NCBI GenBank assembly: GCA_031216915.1
Contig: CM062296.1
Span: 661,975,838-662,039,837 of the forward strand
DNA length: 64,000 nucleotides
Reading direction: 5' to 3'
Source: Pictodentalium vernedei
Lineage: Eukaryota; Mollusca; Scaphopoda; Dentaliida; Dentaliidae
Notes under the pieces: model-generated
Told to the model about the DNA's origin: nothing
The model's database searches: none
What the model saw: only the letters and a program-made list of their open reading frames with translations
Part shown: piece after piece, positions 21,848-33,617 of the stretch
Layout of the letters: each line of letters opens with the position of its first letter
Numbering within the stretch: position 1 is the first letter of the stretch
Translations under genes and position numbers: made by a program

Positions 21848-23611
21848 AGCCAAATTTGAGGTATTGTCATGGCCCGTCGTCTGTCAACACGGCTCGGGCT
21901 AGAGGCCGTATTTATGAACTGATTTTTACAAAACTTCTTGGGTACCTTTGTTATCACCGTGGGACGAGAACGATTGTTTTTGGGTCCGGTCCGAAATTCA
22001 AGACGATCGCTGGCAGCCTTTTCGTACAAAAGTAGGTGCAATCAGATTTTTGCGCAGAACTTCCATATGAAAGCTCTGATTTGAATAATGTTTTGTATGA
22101 ATGTTTAGTACCATGGGATACATCACATATAATACGGGTTTTTTGCTCAGGTGTAAATTATGCAAATTAGACTAACTTTGATTTATTTAGTGTTACTTTC
22201 AGCACTGTAAGTGCAAATACCAGTACGGCTCAGGCTAGAGGCCGTATTTATGAACCGATCTTTACGAAACTTCTTGGGTACCTTTGTTATCACCGTGGGA
22301 TGAGAACAAGTGTTTTAGGGTCCGGTCTGAAATTCAATTCGGCCGCTGGAAGCCATTTTGTACAAAATTAGGTGCAATCAGATTTTTGCGTAGAACTTCC
22401 ATTTGAAAGCGCTGATTTGAATAATTTTTTGTGTGAATGTTTAGTACCATGGGATATAATACAGGTTTTTTCTTGTGCATAAATTATGCTAATTAGACTA
22501 ACTTTGATCTATTTAGTGTTACTTTCAGCACTGTAACTGCAAATGCCAATACAGCTCGGGCTAGAGGCCGTATTTATGAACCAATCTTTACGAAACTTCT
22601 TGAGTACCTTTGTTATCTCCGTGGGACGAGAACGAGTGGTTTTGGGTGCGGTCTGAAATTCAAGATGGCCACCAGCAGCCATTTTGTACTTTAGTTAGTG
22701 CAGTCAGTTTTTTGTACAGAACTTCTGTATGAAAGTTCTGATTTGAATAAATTTTTGTATGAATGTTTAGTAACATGGAATACATCACATATAATACAGG
22801 TTTTTTTCTCTTGCAGAAATTATGCAAATTAAATGAACTTTGATTTATTCAGTGCTACTTATACACAGTAAATGCTCATGTCAATACGGCTCGGGCTAGA
22901 GTCTGTATTTATGAACCGATCTTCATGAAACTTCTTGGGTACCTTTGTTATCACCTTGGGACAAGAACGAGTGTTTCTGGGTGCGGTCCAAAATTCAAGA
23001 TGGCCGCCAGTGACCATTTTGTACTGAAATTAGGTCCAATCAGTTTTTGTACACAACTTGTATACGGCTCAGGCTAGAGGCTGTATTTATGAACCGATCT
23101 TTACGAAACTTCTTGGGTACCTTTGTTATCACCGTGGGACGAGAACGAGTGTTTTTGGGTGCGGTCCAAAATTGAAGATGGCCACCAGCAGCCATTTTGT
23201 ACTTTAGTTAGTGCAATCAGTTTTTTGTACAGAACTTCTGTATGAAAATTCTGATTTGAATAAATTTTTTGTAGGAATGTTTAGTAACATGGAATACATC
23301 ACATATAATACAGGTGTTTTTCTCGTGCAGAAATTATGCAAATTAAATGAACTTGGATTTGTTCAGTGCTACTTGTACACAGTAAGTGCACATGTCAATA
23401 CGGCTCGGGCTAGAGTCTGTATTTATGAACCGATCTTCACGAAACTTCTTGGGGTACCTTTGTTATCACCTTGTGACAGGAACAAGTGTTTTGGGGTGCC
23501 TTTGTTATCACTGTGCTATGAGAACAAATATTTTGGGGTTCAGTCAGACCCACTCTGGCACTCAAAGATTTCTTTTCTAGTTTAGCATCTAACTGTCACC
23601 GCACCTTTACA
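21848..23611 (+). repeat. Tandem units of THE1, about 332 bp with a 177-bp half unit
   Basis: Unit starts ('ggctcgggctagag' or variants) lie near 21891, 22227, 22553, 22888, 23065 and 23401, with spacings of 336, 326, 335, 177 and 336. Each has 'acgaaacttcttgggtacct', 'gagaacgagtgtttttgggt' and 'caagatggccgcc'. The same order recurs in THE2 and THE3. Confidence 0.9.
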
Positions 23612-24359
23612 GGGCGATTCCATATGGTGTTGTATGGGACATTTCAAGATATTTTTGTTTCTTGATATCTAAAGCAAATGAGAACTGATGCATTTTTTTA
23701 TTGCATGTCCTAGATTTCCATGCTAGGGAACCAAACATAGTTGTCAATTGTTGATTTTCATAAGCTACTGAACAAAAATCAAAAAATGGTATGGTGTTGT
23801 ACGGGACAATTTTGTGACATGATACTGTGGGTAGTCCTATAAAAAGAAATAATTCTATTAGCTAGCCAAAATGTCATGACTGCAACATCAAAAGGAAACA
23901 GAGATAATGAGCTTTAAATGGCTATACAATATTTGTTGATGACAAGAGTCATTACTAGTGGAATCCTAAATATGCAGGTGTTGTACAGGTCATGATAAAA
24001 AGTGTTGTATGGGACAGTTTTGTCGCCAATTTGAAGCTGTGCACTTTCTGCCAAAGGACACACAGAAGTTTATATCAAATACTAGTGTTCAAATGTACAA
24101 GAATGTTTTTGCCTAAATTTGTCTAAAACTATTGGCTGAAATAGAAATTCTGGGTATCTTAGCAGCACCAGTGTTGTACGGGACAAAGATGGGTGTTGTA
24201 TGGGACATTTACTGTTACCTTGTTAAATATTAGGAAAAGTGGAAATAAATTGCAGAATAACCACAAGGCACTGTTGATTTTAACTTCTGTTGCTAATTCA
24301 AGCATTTAACAATTTCTTGTGATGTTCTCATGCTCTCCTTGAGAGCTTCTTCAGAAATA

Positions 24360-24787
24360 CAGTAGAATCCTCTTAATTGAATATCCATTTTGCCAGTGAA
24401 AATTATTCAATGAACAGGAATATACAATTAACAGGGAAAAGGTCAGTTTCCTGTGTTCTGGAGGTAAAGTGAGCATTTATTCTATTATATCTTGTTTGTC
24501 AGAGCTCATAGAGCTCTATCAAACAAGATATAATAGAATAAATGTCTATTGGATGTAGTGAGGCCAAAAAGGTTGATAGATAAGGGGAATTTGGTGCATG
24601 TCACAGTAATTTTTTCGACATATTATAAAAATGTATATACAATTAACAGGAGTTTACTCTACAACCCATATGCAATTAACAGATCAAATTTGTACTGAAG
24701 GTATGGTAAATGGTTTTGTGTTTGAAAATTATATTCAATTAACAGGGATATACAATTAAGAGATATCCAATTAAGTGGGCTCCACTG
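24360..24787. mobile_element. pogo/Tigger-like MITE (428 bp) with TA duplication and a 25-bp perfect internal palindrome
   Basis: Ends CAGTAGAATCCTCTTAATTG and its degenerate complement CAATTAAGTGGGCTCCACTG, flanked by TA at 24358-24359 and 24788-24789. Internal copies of 'atacaattaacagg' recur. Perfect inverted arms of 25 bp (24474-24498 and 24520-24544) enclose a 21-nt loop. No transposase. The CAGT...ACTG ends and TA target fit the pogo branch of Tc1/mariner. Confidence 0.8.
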
Positions 24788-24862
24788 TATCAGTTGCTGG
24801 AAGTATCAACTTGTACTGTAGACTTACACTGCACACTTTGGTATGTGGATATTCATTCAGCA

Positions 24863-25197
24863 GGGAGCATGGTGCCTCAGTAGGTAGAGATGCAGGCTGC
24901 AAGCCGAGAGGTTCTCTGCTCAAACCCCACCTGCGGCAATTGCATTGTGTCCTTGGGAAAGACACTTCATCCCAATTGCCCGCATGGGGACATGGTGGCA
25001 TTGTGTCCTAAGGCGTACTGTCTTCAGCCAATGCTAATCCTGTTTGTGTGAAGTTAGTACATATGGGGAGTCTGACAGTTTCTTGCCATTGCTCACTGGT
25101 TCTCTCTGGGTACTCCGGCTTCCTCCACCCATAAATCTGCCTCACACGAGGTGACCCTGGCTGTCAAATGTGTCGTTAAACCCCAGTAAATAAATAA
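24863..25197 (+). mobile_element. tRNA-derived SINE, 335 bp, with 12-bp target duplication
   Basis: Flanked by ATTCATTCAGCA at 24851-24862 and 25198-25209. The 5' part resembles a tRNA: a box-A-like stretch near 'cagtaggtagagatg' and box-B-like TGCTCAAACCC at 24921. A middle block 'tccttgggaaagacacttca' follows, and the tail ends 'gtcgttaaaccccagtaaataaataaa'. Internal pol III transcription is expected. Small frames in it are not genes. Confidence 0.85.
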
Positions 25198-26077
25198 ATT
25201 CATTCAGCAATTGAAAACTTTGCTGGAGTCTGCATTTCTACAAGATGTCAGTTAACCACTGCACTGAATAAAGCATCAAGAATATTACAGACCACAAGGT
25301 CACCACAATGGTGTTGTACGGGACACAGTTTTGACACTTTATGTCTTCTAATCTGGTGGCTATAAGGGACAGGTGACTCTCTCTAATTGGCTTCCTCCCA
25401 TCACGGAGTTATGGGATCAAACTAACTATTGTGTTTGGATTCCTATACATAGTCCTTATATTCACATGTAAGTGTGGTACGGGACACCATCAACGGGTGG
25501 GTAAGTCTTTTATCAGTCAGAAATATATGTGCACACTTAGTGTACTTAATTATGTGTAAAATTCATTAAATAACCACAGTGACTTATACCCATTCACTAA
25601 CTGCTAAATAAAGCTCATCCAGAGGTAGAGATGTAATGTTGGGGAAACAGAGCATTTACAGTGTTGTACGGGACAAGTTTCGCCAGAAATTATCATGGAA
25701 AATAAAAAAGATTGAGATCTATTTTTAATGGCATTCCTAAAGATCTATCATATAGTAAGAAATTCTATAGCAGATACTATTTTCTACAACTTTTCCTTTT
25801 GGTATGTAAACTTTTGTATCCAAACAGTGTTGTACGGGACATTGGTAGTAGGTGGGACAGAAATCTTCATAAAAATTAACTAATCTGGATCTAATCGACA
25901 CTTTATGAGTATAAAATTAATTCATTAGCTAATTTAGTTTCACTGCTCTTGTAGATGAAATAAACGTTGGCTAATTATTGGTTGCAAAACATGTTAACAA
26001 AAAGAGGAAATAAAAAGGTGATTAAACAAAAAAATAATGTACTTGGAAGAGTCCAATAATTTTTTGAAAAATTCAAG

Positions 26078-26280
26078 ATTTTTATACTGTACCAATGACC
26101 CAGACATAGCTGGTGCTAACTCTTAAAATATAGGGCCAAACACAAATTTTGCCCCCCAATCCCCAAAATTTGCATCTAAAACTAAAGAAAACATGTCCTG
26201 AAAGGCCCTCCACACTTCGCCCCTACTGCGCATGCGCAGTGTCAAGGACGTTCCGAAATTGGCGCCATTTATCATTCTAA
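26078..26280 (+). repeat. Left terminal inverted repeat of copy B
   Basis: 203 bp, palindrome CTGCGCATGCGCAG at 26226-26239. Carries CGCCCCTAC, CATTTATC and AAACTAAAG, each matched by the right ITR. Confidence 0.9.
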
Positions 26281-27414
26281 GTTTGGCCCTTCATCAGTTA
26301 ACATCTGACTGATCTTTGTGCTTTTAAATCTCAGTTTAAATGATGCCAGACACATAAATATTAGTGAAATGGTGATTCTAAGGAGGATAGAAAAGGAGGA
26401 GAGGAAAAGAATGTGTGACAGAATATTATCAGGGCTGTAACTTAAAATTTTTTAATGAAATTATGTTAAGTTACCTATTTTCAAGGCAGCAGCCATTTTG
26501 TTGTCATTCTGATTATTTAGTTACACTGTTTTTTCAAGTGTTTTTCCTCTCTCCCTGTCCTTTAAGTTTCCCCTTGCTATTCTCCCATGCTTTCGGCATA
26601 GTTTCTGTAATTATTATTACTAAAATTTCTTGGGAGTTTTAGCTGTATAACAGAATGAATTCTGTTCTTTCCCCATGTTTACGTCTTCACCTACGGGTGG
26701 TTAGGCGTTGTGTTCTGCATCTACCATCTGATGTTCTGCAGTTTCTTCCCTGGAAGTCTCTGTTTTGCATCAGATGGTGTATTTTTGGTAACTGATTTCG
26801 GGCCTGGGTGCCTGGAGTCTTATTTTAGTGTTTTTACACTCATTGTTTACATTTACAACAGCCCTCTGTGTGAGGGGGGGATTTCTAAATAATAATATCT
26901 TTATGTTATTTTAATCATAACTAGATACATTATTATTGTTCGTAAGTGTTGAAAAAATTGTTTAAAATATTTTTAAAATTTTTGTCCACACTTAGGCTTG
27001 GGATCCATTGGGGCTCAACGTTACTTTTCAGAAACTTGGGCTGTTCTGAAAAAATATTTTTTCAAAATATTTTGATTTCAATTATTTTTTATATATTAAT
27101 GGATCATATTATTATTATGTATTTTGATTGCCAGGGGTTAGTGCGAGTACCAGGACTTGTTTTCTTTTCACATTGAAAGGATATTGATCAATTGCTTTAA
27201 GAGGAAGTCTTCCTCTGACCTTATTATCATTCTATATGTGGTCAGTGTACTCGCATTAACTCCTGTTCTGTATCGTATGATTTCGATGACAATATGGGAA
27301 GCGTATGTCACGGTATGTTGTTGGGGATTTGGACACTCCGGTCCTTTCCCCGCAGGGTCACTCTACTTTATCAATTTCTATTTCAGACGATCAAGATTAG
27401 GGTGATGTATCTGT

Positions 27415-29810
27415 GATGTCTTCCAACAGTGTGCCTCCGTCGTCACAATTATTGAAGGGCTAGCGGAAAAGTGCTCATGTAATACGCCAATTGCCTAAGA
27501 GGACCCTAGTAGGTTCGACGGCCTTTGACGTCCGCTAGCTCGCCCGGTGTAGCGTCCATTCACCGAATGGTTCGGCAGCCGGGTTCGTCCGTTGCGGTCT
27601 AGAAGGAATTTTGGGGTGATGCGAGCACTATAAAATTAACTTAATGCACACCCAGTGACGGCGGATCGGAGGGAGAACGGAGGAAGCCTTTTAGTCCGGT
27701 TCATAGCTCGTTCCGGTCCATCCGGACGGCAAGCGAGAGAGGCCCCTCTCTCGTTCAACAACATCTGGCCCCAGATGTTGTGGTACAAATGTGTAGTTAG
27801 CGGAGCATACGTCCGTCGCTCGGGACGCTCCGTTGTATAGGCAGTCCGCTGAGACTGCTAAGGCTTCCTCTTCTCGTCAGCGCACACGACCGCACCTTGG
27901 CTGCGTGACCGCCGATATATATTACCAGCTTCGCCGATCAAGGATTCTTCGGCGACCAGGTCACACCATCCGGCAGCCAGGGATTCGAGACCGATGGACT
28001 CCGGACGTTCGCATAGGAAAAGTATGCGGGAGCCATCTGATGCGGAGCTGCCCTCGGAGAAGCAGCGATAGACTGCGCCTCCGCAGGTCTTGACGCCGGA
28101 CATTCTTGTGCACATAGCACAGCTTATCGCAGCATCCCAGCAGCCGACAGAAACGGTGTCGGATCGAGAATTATCCGACAGCGCTGGGTCGGTAGCCGGG
28201 GACTCGAGGCCTGCAGACTCCGGACGTTCGCATAGGAAGTGTGCGGGAGTCAACGTACACGGAGCTTCCAGCGGCAATGCATCGTAAGTCCGCTACTGCA
28301 CAGGCCTCGGGAACTGATGTGCTTTCCTTAATAGCACAGTTTATCGCAGCATCCCAGCATCAACTGAATCTGTCGCATATATTTTATCCGACGATGCTGG
28401 GTCGGGACGCTCCGCGGAAGCGGGTACGGACGTCCGAAAGTTTCATCCGGTCCGATGGGATACCGAAAGGGATTCGGTGGATTTCAAGCTTTCCCTTTCG
28501 GAACAACATATGCTGCGATGCCGGATAAGAAACTGATAGCGTCGGTGGACTTAGAAATTTTTGGTTCGGTTCAGGGACATCGTCCCTCAGTTCCGACATA
28601 GTCCAATAATGTCACACAAACTTTCGAATTATTGAACGACGCTATATATATTATTATTTTATGCTTGCTATCCAAGCATTTCTGGTTTCTTGTTCGAAGA
28701 GTTATGGAGATGTCTTTCAAAAGTGTGCCTCTGTCATCATAGTTAATGAAGAGTTAGCGGCAATAAGTGCTCATGGAATATGTCTATCGCTTACGGAGTG
28801 ACATTCGCTAGCTCACCCGGTGTAGCGTACATTCATCGAATGGTTCGGCTGCCGGGTTCGTCCGTTGCGGTCTAGGAAGGAGATTTGGGTGATGCGAGCA
28901 CTTTAATTACTTTAGTACTCACCCAGTGACGGCAGATTGAGGACAGATCGGAGGAAGCCAACAACATAGGGGACCGCATGTTGTGGTTCAGATATTTTAC
29001 ATTCGGAGCATATGTCCGTTGCTCGGGACGCTCCGTTATATTGACAGTCCGAGAGACTGTCTTTAATGCTTCCTCATCCTCACAGCAGGGCACACGACCG
29101 CACATTGGCTACGTGACCTCGAGTATCCGTTCAGTTTCGGCATTCAGTGATTCCACAGCGAATAGGTCGCGTCATCCGGTAGCCAAGGGACACGAGGCTT
29201 ATACACTCCGTTCGCTCGCATATTGGAAGTATGCACGGGGTAACGATCTCGGAGCTTCCTGCGGCAATGCATCGTAAGACCGCTGCTCCTCAGGCCTCAG
29301 TGACGGACGTGCTATCCGAGTTAGCACAGTTGTTTCGCAGCATCCCAGCAATTGACGGTTTCTCGGTCGAATCAGGAATTATCCGACGGCGCTGGGTCGG
29401 TGCGGTCCGCGGTTGCATCAAGCTACGGACGACCGAACGCTTTATAGGGTCCGACAGGATGGCGAAAGGGATTCGAAAGATTTCGAGTTTTCCCTTTAGT
29501 AGTATCGGAAGATGCCTTTCATATCTTCTGGCATTTCTTCCAGTGATTATTTTTCGGACTTCATTGCTGCGATCTTGGATAAGAGACTTATAGCGTCATT
29601 GGACTCGGATTTTTCGATCGGTACAGGGACTTTGTCCCTGACTTACCGACGCAGTCCAATATTGTCATTACAACATGTGTTTTATTTTTCGACGCTATAT
29701 ATTTATATATATATACAAGCCTGCTACTAAGCATGATAGTTTAGTTTCTTGTCCGCGTGGCTCATTTCTGCCATTTTATCTTTTTTACATATAGTTTATT
29801 TTGGCAGAGC
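27415..29810 (+). repeat. gag-region duplication in copy B
   Basis: 'gatgtcttccaacagtgtgc' at 27415 and its diverged partner at 28709; period about 1.29 kb. Homologous to 2886-5150 in copy A. Confidence 0.75.
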
Positions 29811-30237
29811 AGGGCATACCGAGAGTTCATATGCGTCTAGACGGTGTGATTAAAGACTGCATATATTCTTTTCGCCGTTATGTCTTTTCCAATTTCAATG
29901 TTGGGAACGACATTATGTATAGTGGACTTAACTTAGACGCTTTATTATACGTAATCCGCCTTACTGAGGCGTTATCATTACGTCTTCAAGAAAAGATTTA
30001 CGGGATATTATTCTCAATGTAATTTCTTTTGAGGGCAGTAGTTTGTTCACGTATAACTCCGCCCTTCAGTGGCTGATTGGAGTTGGTTAGACGTGATGCA
30101 GCCCTAGCTACATCCACGCGTGGATAGTAGATTAAGAACTCTCTCAGAGTCGCTTCGTTCTCGGAGGAGCTTCTCTTCGACGGCAACTTTCCGGCAATCC
30201 ATGAATTGCTTGATTTATACATTCTCTTGTCTATCTA

Positions 30238-32090
30238 GTGTTACAAGAGATTCAGACTGGGGCAAACATTCGGTGGTTGACTCAGAGAGTGCCGCCGCAG
30301 TTGCCGGACCCGAGTGTGGCTGTTATGACGGTTGCCAGTCAAACAGATTGGGATATATACTGATCCCTACGGATTCGAAGTGCCAGGGTCTTTGGGTTCC
30401 GCAGTCTTTTAACTATCAGTTTAACTTCCGCGGAATAATGTTTTTTAGGCTTGCTTTATGTCATTGCATGAACATTATTCAGAAACGCATGCCCAAATTC
30501 CTGTCCTTTAATTCGACAGTAATGGCGTATCTCCGGAACCAGGGAGGCACTCTTTCGTTTCCGTTATTCAATTTAATGGAAAGAATCCGTCTGTTGGTTA
30601 TACTACACCAAGTTCAGTTTTGGTCCGTCATATTCTGGGTCGTCTGATTGTTTTATCGCACTCCCGTTCTCTTACGGGTCGCTTGTTGCTGTCAGAATGG
30701 ACTCTCAACAAACAAGTATTTAATCAGATTTGCTATCTATGGGAGCGCCCAATGATGTTTTATTTATGACACAGCTTGCTAATCAATTGCAGACGTATGT
30801 GTTGGCTTGTCCAGATCTCTGAGCTAATACTGTTAACGCTCTATTGATCTATAGGACGGAATGATAGGATACGCGTATCCTCCGGCGCTGTTGTTTTAGC
30901 AGGTATTGCTAAGATAAACAACCACAATACATTTCTGTTGATAGCATCTCTATCTTCTCAGAGATCATGAGTAATTTACTCTCTTGTCTACTGTGGATCT
31001 TAACGTGAAATCTTCCTATATGTGAGGATCTTTTTTCACTGGGTAAATCGTGTCATCTTTATCACAACCAGCAAGGTCGCAACCTTCATGTATTCCATTG
31101 TGTGGTCCATATTGCATTATAAGCACTGTACTGGACGAGCTTTGGACGCGATTCTTACTATAGGAGATCCTCTTCGCTATTCTATGCGACTAAAGTGGAG
31201 GCTCTTCCGTCGTGGTGTAGGGATCATTATGTTCATATGGTTGATCCCTCCATACTACTCATTGCTATTTTTTAGTATACTTGTTTCACAAGATCTACTG
31301 CAGCCTGTTGTTATTTAGGTTATAGGTTTATGTTACCTCATACCTATGCACTCTACGATAGTTTACATTTGAGTCTTTTGTCTCTTTATCTAAGTCAGTT
31401 AGTAACTTTTTGATAAATAGACTTAGAATCTTTAGATTAAATTCCTATACGGATTTTAACTTCGGTTCTTATTTAGCTAAGTAATCATTTGAGCCTCTGG
31501 AAACAGTAGTTTTCAAATTCTGACCTTTTAGACAGTAATTCTGTTGGTTTCTCTTTTACTGTAGAGTCAGTGAGTTTCATGCACTATCGATGGATGATTT
31601 TCACTTTCATAGTTTCGGAATCAATACTTCCGTTACTATTTAGGTTGGATTGTTGCATAAGAGTTAGGCTCCTATTATCCGGAACCTATTATTTTAAGGT
31701 CCTTCCGTCTTCGTATGGGCATAGGCCTTTACTCTTTCCGGGTACAGTTTATGTATTTATAAACAGATATCTGTTTATTACAAGGGCGTAAGCTTCTTCT
31801 GTCTTTGATGTCTAGTAGAAGGACATTACGCTCCATTTTATTGTTAATGGATTCTATTAACTAGCGTACTGCTTATGGTATATCATTGGCTTAGCAGTTG
31901 TGCTTAAGATTTCGGCTCATGAAGTAAGAGTTCTTCTACTTCTTGGGCTTACATTAATAGTGTTGCTATTATAGATTTTTGAAGGCTGCTCATTGCGCTC
32001 AGCCATCCATTCATGAATTTTATCTCAGAAATATCGAGTCCATTTCTGGAGGCCTCTATTGTTAGGTCTATTCTCTACTGCTCAGAATGT
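30238..32090 (+). pseudogene. RNase H and YR remnants of copy B
   Basis: RNase H fragments (LSFNSTVMAYLRNQGG near 30507) followed by the YR remnant from about 31020, ending near 32090. The HEVR-encoding 'ggctcatgaagtaagag' is at about 31914. Stops and frameshifts are the same as in A, showing they predate copy spread. Confidence 0.8.
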
Positions 32091-32554
32091 CATTCACTTA
32101 ACAGTTGCTACTATAGCTAGGTAGGCTGTCTGTTTCGGCAGTGTCTCCGTTCGGCTGCCCTCTTCGCTCTGGGCTATTTGACCCAGGGCAAGAAAAAGGG
32201 GGGGGGGGGGGGGGGGGGGGGAGGGTGTTCCCTTGGGTCACCTGTTTTTTACTATGAAAACAACGGGATACCTCCTCCGGAGTTAGTAATTCTGAGCTGT
32301 TATTGGGATGGTTGTTTACTGAGAAGTTTAAGTTTATAAAATTCATTCAAGTCTTAGTTTTTAAAGTATAGCTTTTGAATATTGCATATGTCAACGGACA
32401 TGATTATGCAATTCTCACACACTTTTAGGAGTATAAGAGTCTCTATTCTCTAGACTTACTTTATTATTGGCTTACTTTAAAAATTATTAGTATAAGGATT
32501 ATTGGATATTAATAGAGTACATGGATGTATGAAGCTCAATTTTTGGAAGGTGTT

Positions 32555-32785
32555 GTATCTTTCTAATTTATCATAAATAAGAAAGATACATGTAAGGCCT
32601 ATTACTTCTTTCCCCTACAGGGGATGACTCTATTTTATTTTATTGAGCGTATTCCATTTTGCTCTATGTCCTTGGCCCTCCAGCCTTTTTACTATTCAGC
32701 TATGTCTGGGTCATTGGTACAGTATAAAAATGTTAAAAAATTTATAGTAATTTATATATTTTTTATACTTACCAATGACCCAGAC
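32555..32785 (+). other. 3' stem-loop and ICR of copy B
   Basis: Stem-loop 32555-32589, sequence as in copy A. The ICR at 32700-32785 is an exact reverse complement of the copy's right end (through TTTTTTAAC) followed by its left end (ATTTTTATACTGTACC). Confidence 0.88.
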
Positions 32786-32858
32786 GGGGATGGCCCTCCC
32801 AGGAGTTGGGAACTCTTGCCTCCCCGCTGAGTACATAGCGCTTACCAGGCACTGGTTA

Positions 32859-33087
32859 TTAGAATGATAAATGGCGCCAATTTCGGAACGTCCTTGACAC
32901 TGCGCATGCGCAGTAGGGGCGAAGTGTGGAGGGCCTTTCAGGACATGTTTTCTTTAGTTTTAGATGCAAATTTTGGGGATTGGGGGGCAAAATTTGTGTT
33001 TGGCCCTATATTTTAAGAGTTAGCACCAGCTATGTCTGGGTCATTGGTAAGTATAAAAAATATATAAATTACTATAAATTTTTTAAC
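32859..33087 (+). repeat. Right terminal inverted repeat of copy B
   Basis: 229 bp, inverted complement of the left ITR, palindrome at 32900-32913. Beyond it, 33088-33213 is the right remainder of element X, which ends in the X terminal repeat; nothing else is seen there. Confidence 0.9.
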
Positions 33088-33397
33088 GTTCATACAGAAA
33101 AAAAATTAGAAAAAGGTGAATTGGATATACTAGCTACCAAAAGAATACAAAAAATAAGCATAAAATTAAATTATTTTGGGGGGGTTTTATGTCGCATTTT
33201 CATGGAATCGCCCTACAATACTTTACCTATATATTTGTTACAGGCTACGGTCAGCATTTATGTACAGACTGTTACAATACTTTACATGTACCTTTGTTAT
33301 CAGGTTATTACCTAGATGTTTGTCATTGCTGTGTCACATACTATACATGTACATGTCTTAAACAAGTTGAGCTACAGTATCATTGACACTTTCATTT

Positions 33398-33617
33398 ATA
33401 CTTACCAATGGCCCAGATGGGGATGGCCCTCCCATGAGTGGGCACTCATACCTCTCCGCTGTTTACAACATTTAGCAGGCAATTTTTTAAAAAGAACGAT
33501 GGTTGACGCCAATTTCGGTGTCTTCCTGGAGACTGCATGCGCAGTTCGCAAAAGTATGGAGGACCAGATAGGACATAAAATTTTTGGTTTTGCATGCAAA
33601 TTTTGGCCCTGGATTAT
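33398..33617 (+). repeat. DIRS E: second ICR half and inner right ITR
   Basis: Begins 'atacttaccaatggcccag', continuing the ICR cut at 20781, then 'gatggccctcccatgagtgg' and the ITR from about 33490. That ITR is the inverted complement of 14190-14325, with palindrome relic CTGCATGCGCAG. Broken at 'ggccctgg' by THE2. Confidence 0.8.

Larger units (their letters stand above)
23627..25841 (+). repeat. Ten copies of the 15-bp motif GTGTTGTAYGGGACA in element X
   Basis: Starts at 23627, 23794, 23978 (variant), 24002, 24171, 24193, 25311, 25472 (one change), 25661 and 25827, all on +. Sequence between them is not obviously repeated. With the MITE (430 bp including its TA) and SINE (347 bp including its duplication) removed, the 24193-25311 gap becomes 341 bp, twice the common spacing of 161-189 bp. 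Two doublets are 22-24 bp apart. Spacings are not multiples of three, which argues against a coding repeat. Confidence 0.85.
26078..33087 (+). mobile_element. DIRS-type non-autonomous element, group 1 copy B (7010 bp)
   Basis: Same architecture as copy A, inserted into element X between 'attcaag' and 'gttcatacag' with no target duplication. It differs from A by the extra gag sub-block (near 28000-28200, where 'gactccggacgttcgcatag' occurs twice), a shorter second duplicate lacking the 'gagcgagagaggtccctctc' block near 28957, a G24 tract, and the B-D type ITR variants. All frames are broken as in A, and RT is missing. Confidence 0.9.
23612..33213. mobile_element. Element X: unclassified TIR element with 4-bp target duplication, hosting DIRS B
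   Basis: The left end GGGCGATTCCATATG and the right end CATGGAATCGCCC are inverted repeats of about 12-13 bp. Flanking TACA lies at 23608-23611 and 33214-33217; THE2 has the empty site 'cctttacaatactttacc' at 35268. Removing DIRS B, the MITE and the SINE leaves about 1.8 kb. There is no long frame, so it is non-autonomous. Its hallmark is ten copies of a 15-bp motif at regular spacing. A 4-bp duplication fits several eukaryotic DNA-transposon groups; I cannot assign one. Confidence 0.75.
20781..33397 (+). mobile_element. THE1: hairpin-headed tandem-repeat element, carrying nested insertions
   Basis: Own sequence: 20781-20805, 21848-23611 and 33218-33397, about 1.97 kb. The head TAGCTCAACTTAGG is related to the perfect head hairpins of THE2 and THE3. 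The body consists of units with 'tatttatgaaccgatcttt'. The tail 'aacaagttgagctacagta' forms a short inverted repeat with the head and is followed by 'tcattgacactttcattt'. It sits in the ICR of DIRS E with clean flanks. No protein is encoded. Class unknown: there is no poly-A, no Helitron-type TC...CTRR ends and no long target duplication. Confidence 0.75.

Noticed and set aside
24771-25011. Overlapping frames of about 77 codons on both strands
   Set aside because: They lie in the tRNA-derived SINE and MITE end.
23627-25841. CRISPR-like array (short repeats with spacers)
   Set aside because: The DNA is eukaryotic. Spacers are about 150 bp and uneven, no cas genes are present, and the repeats lie inside a TIR element.
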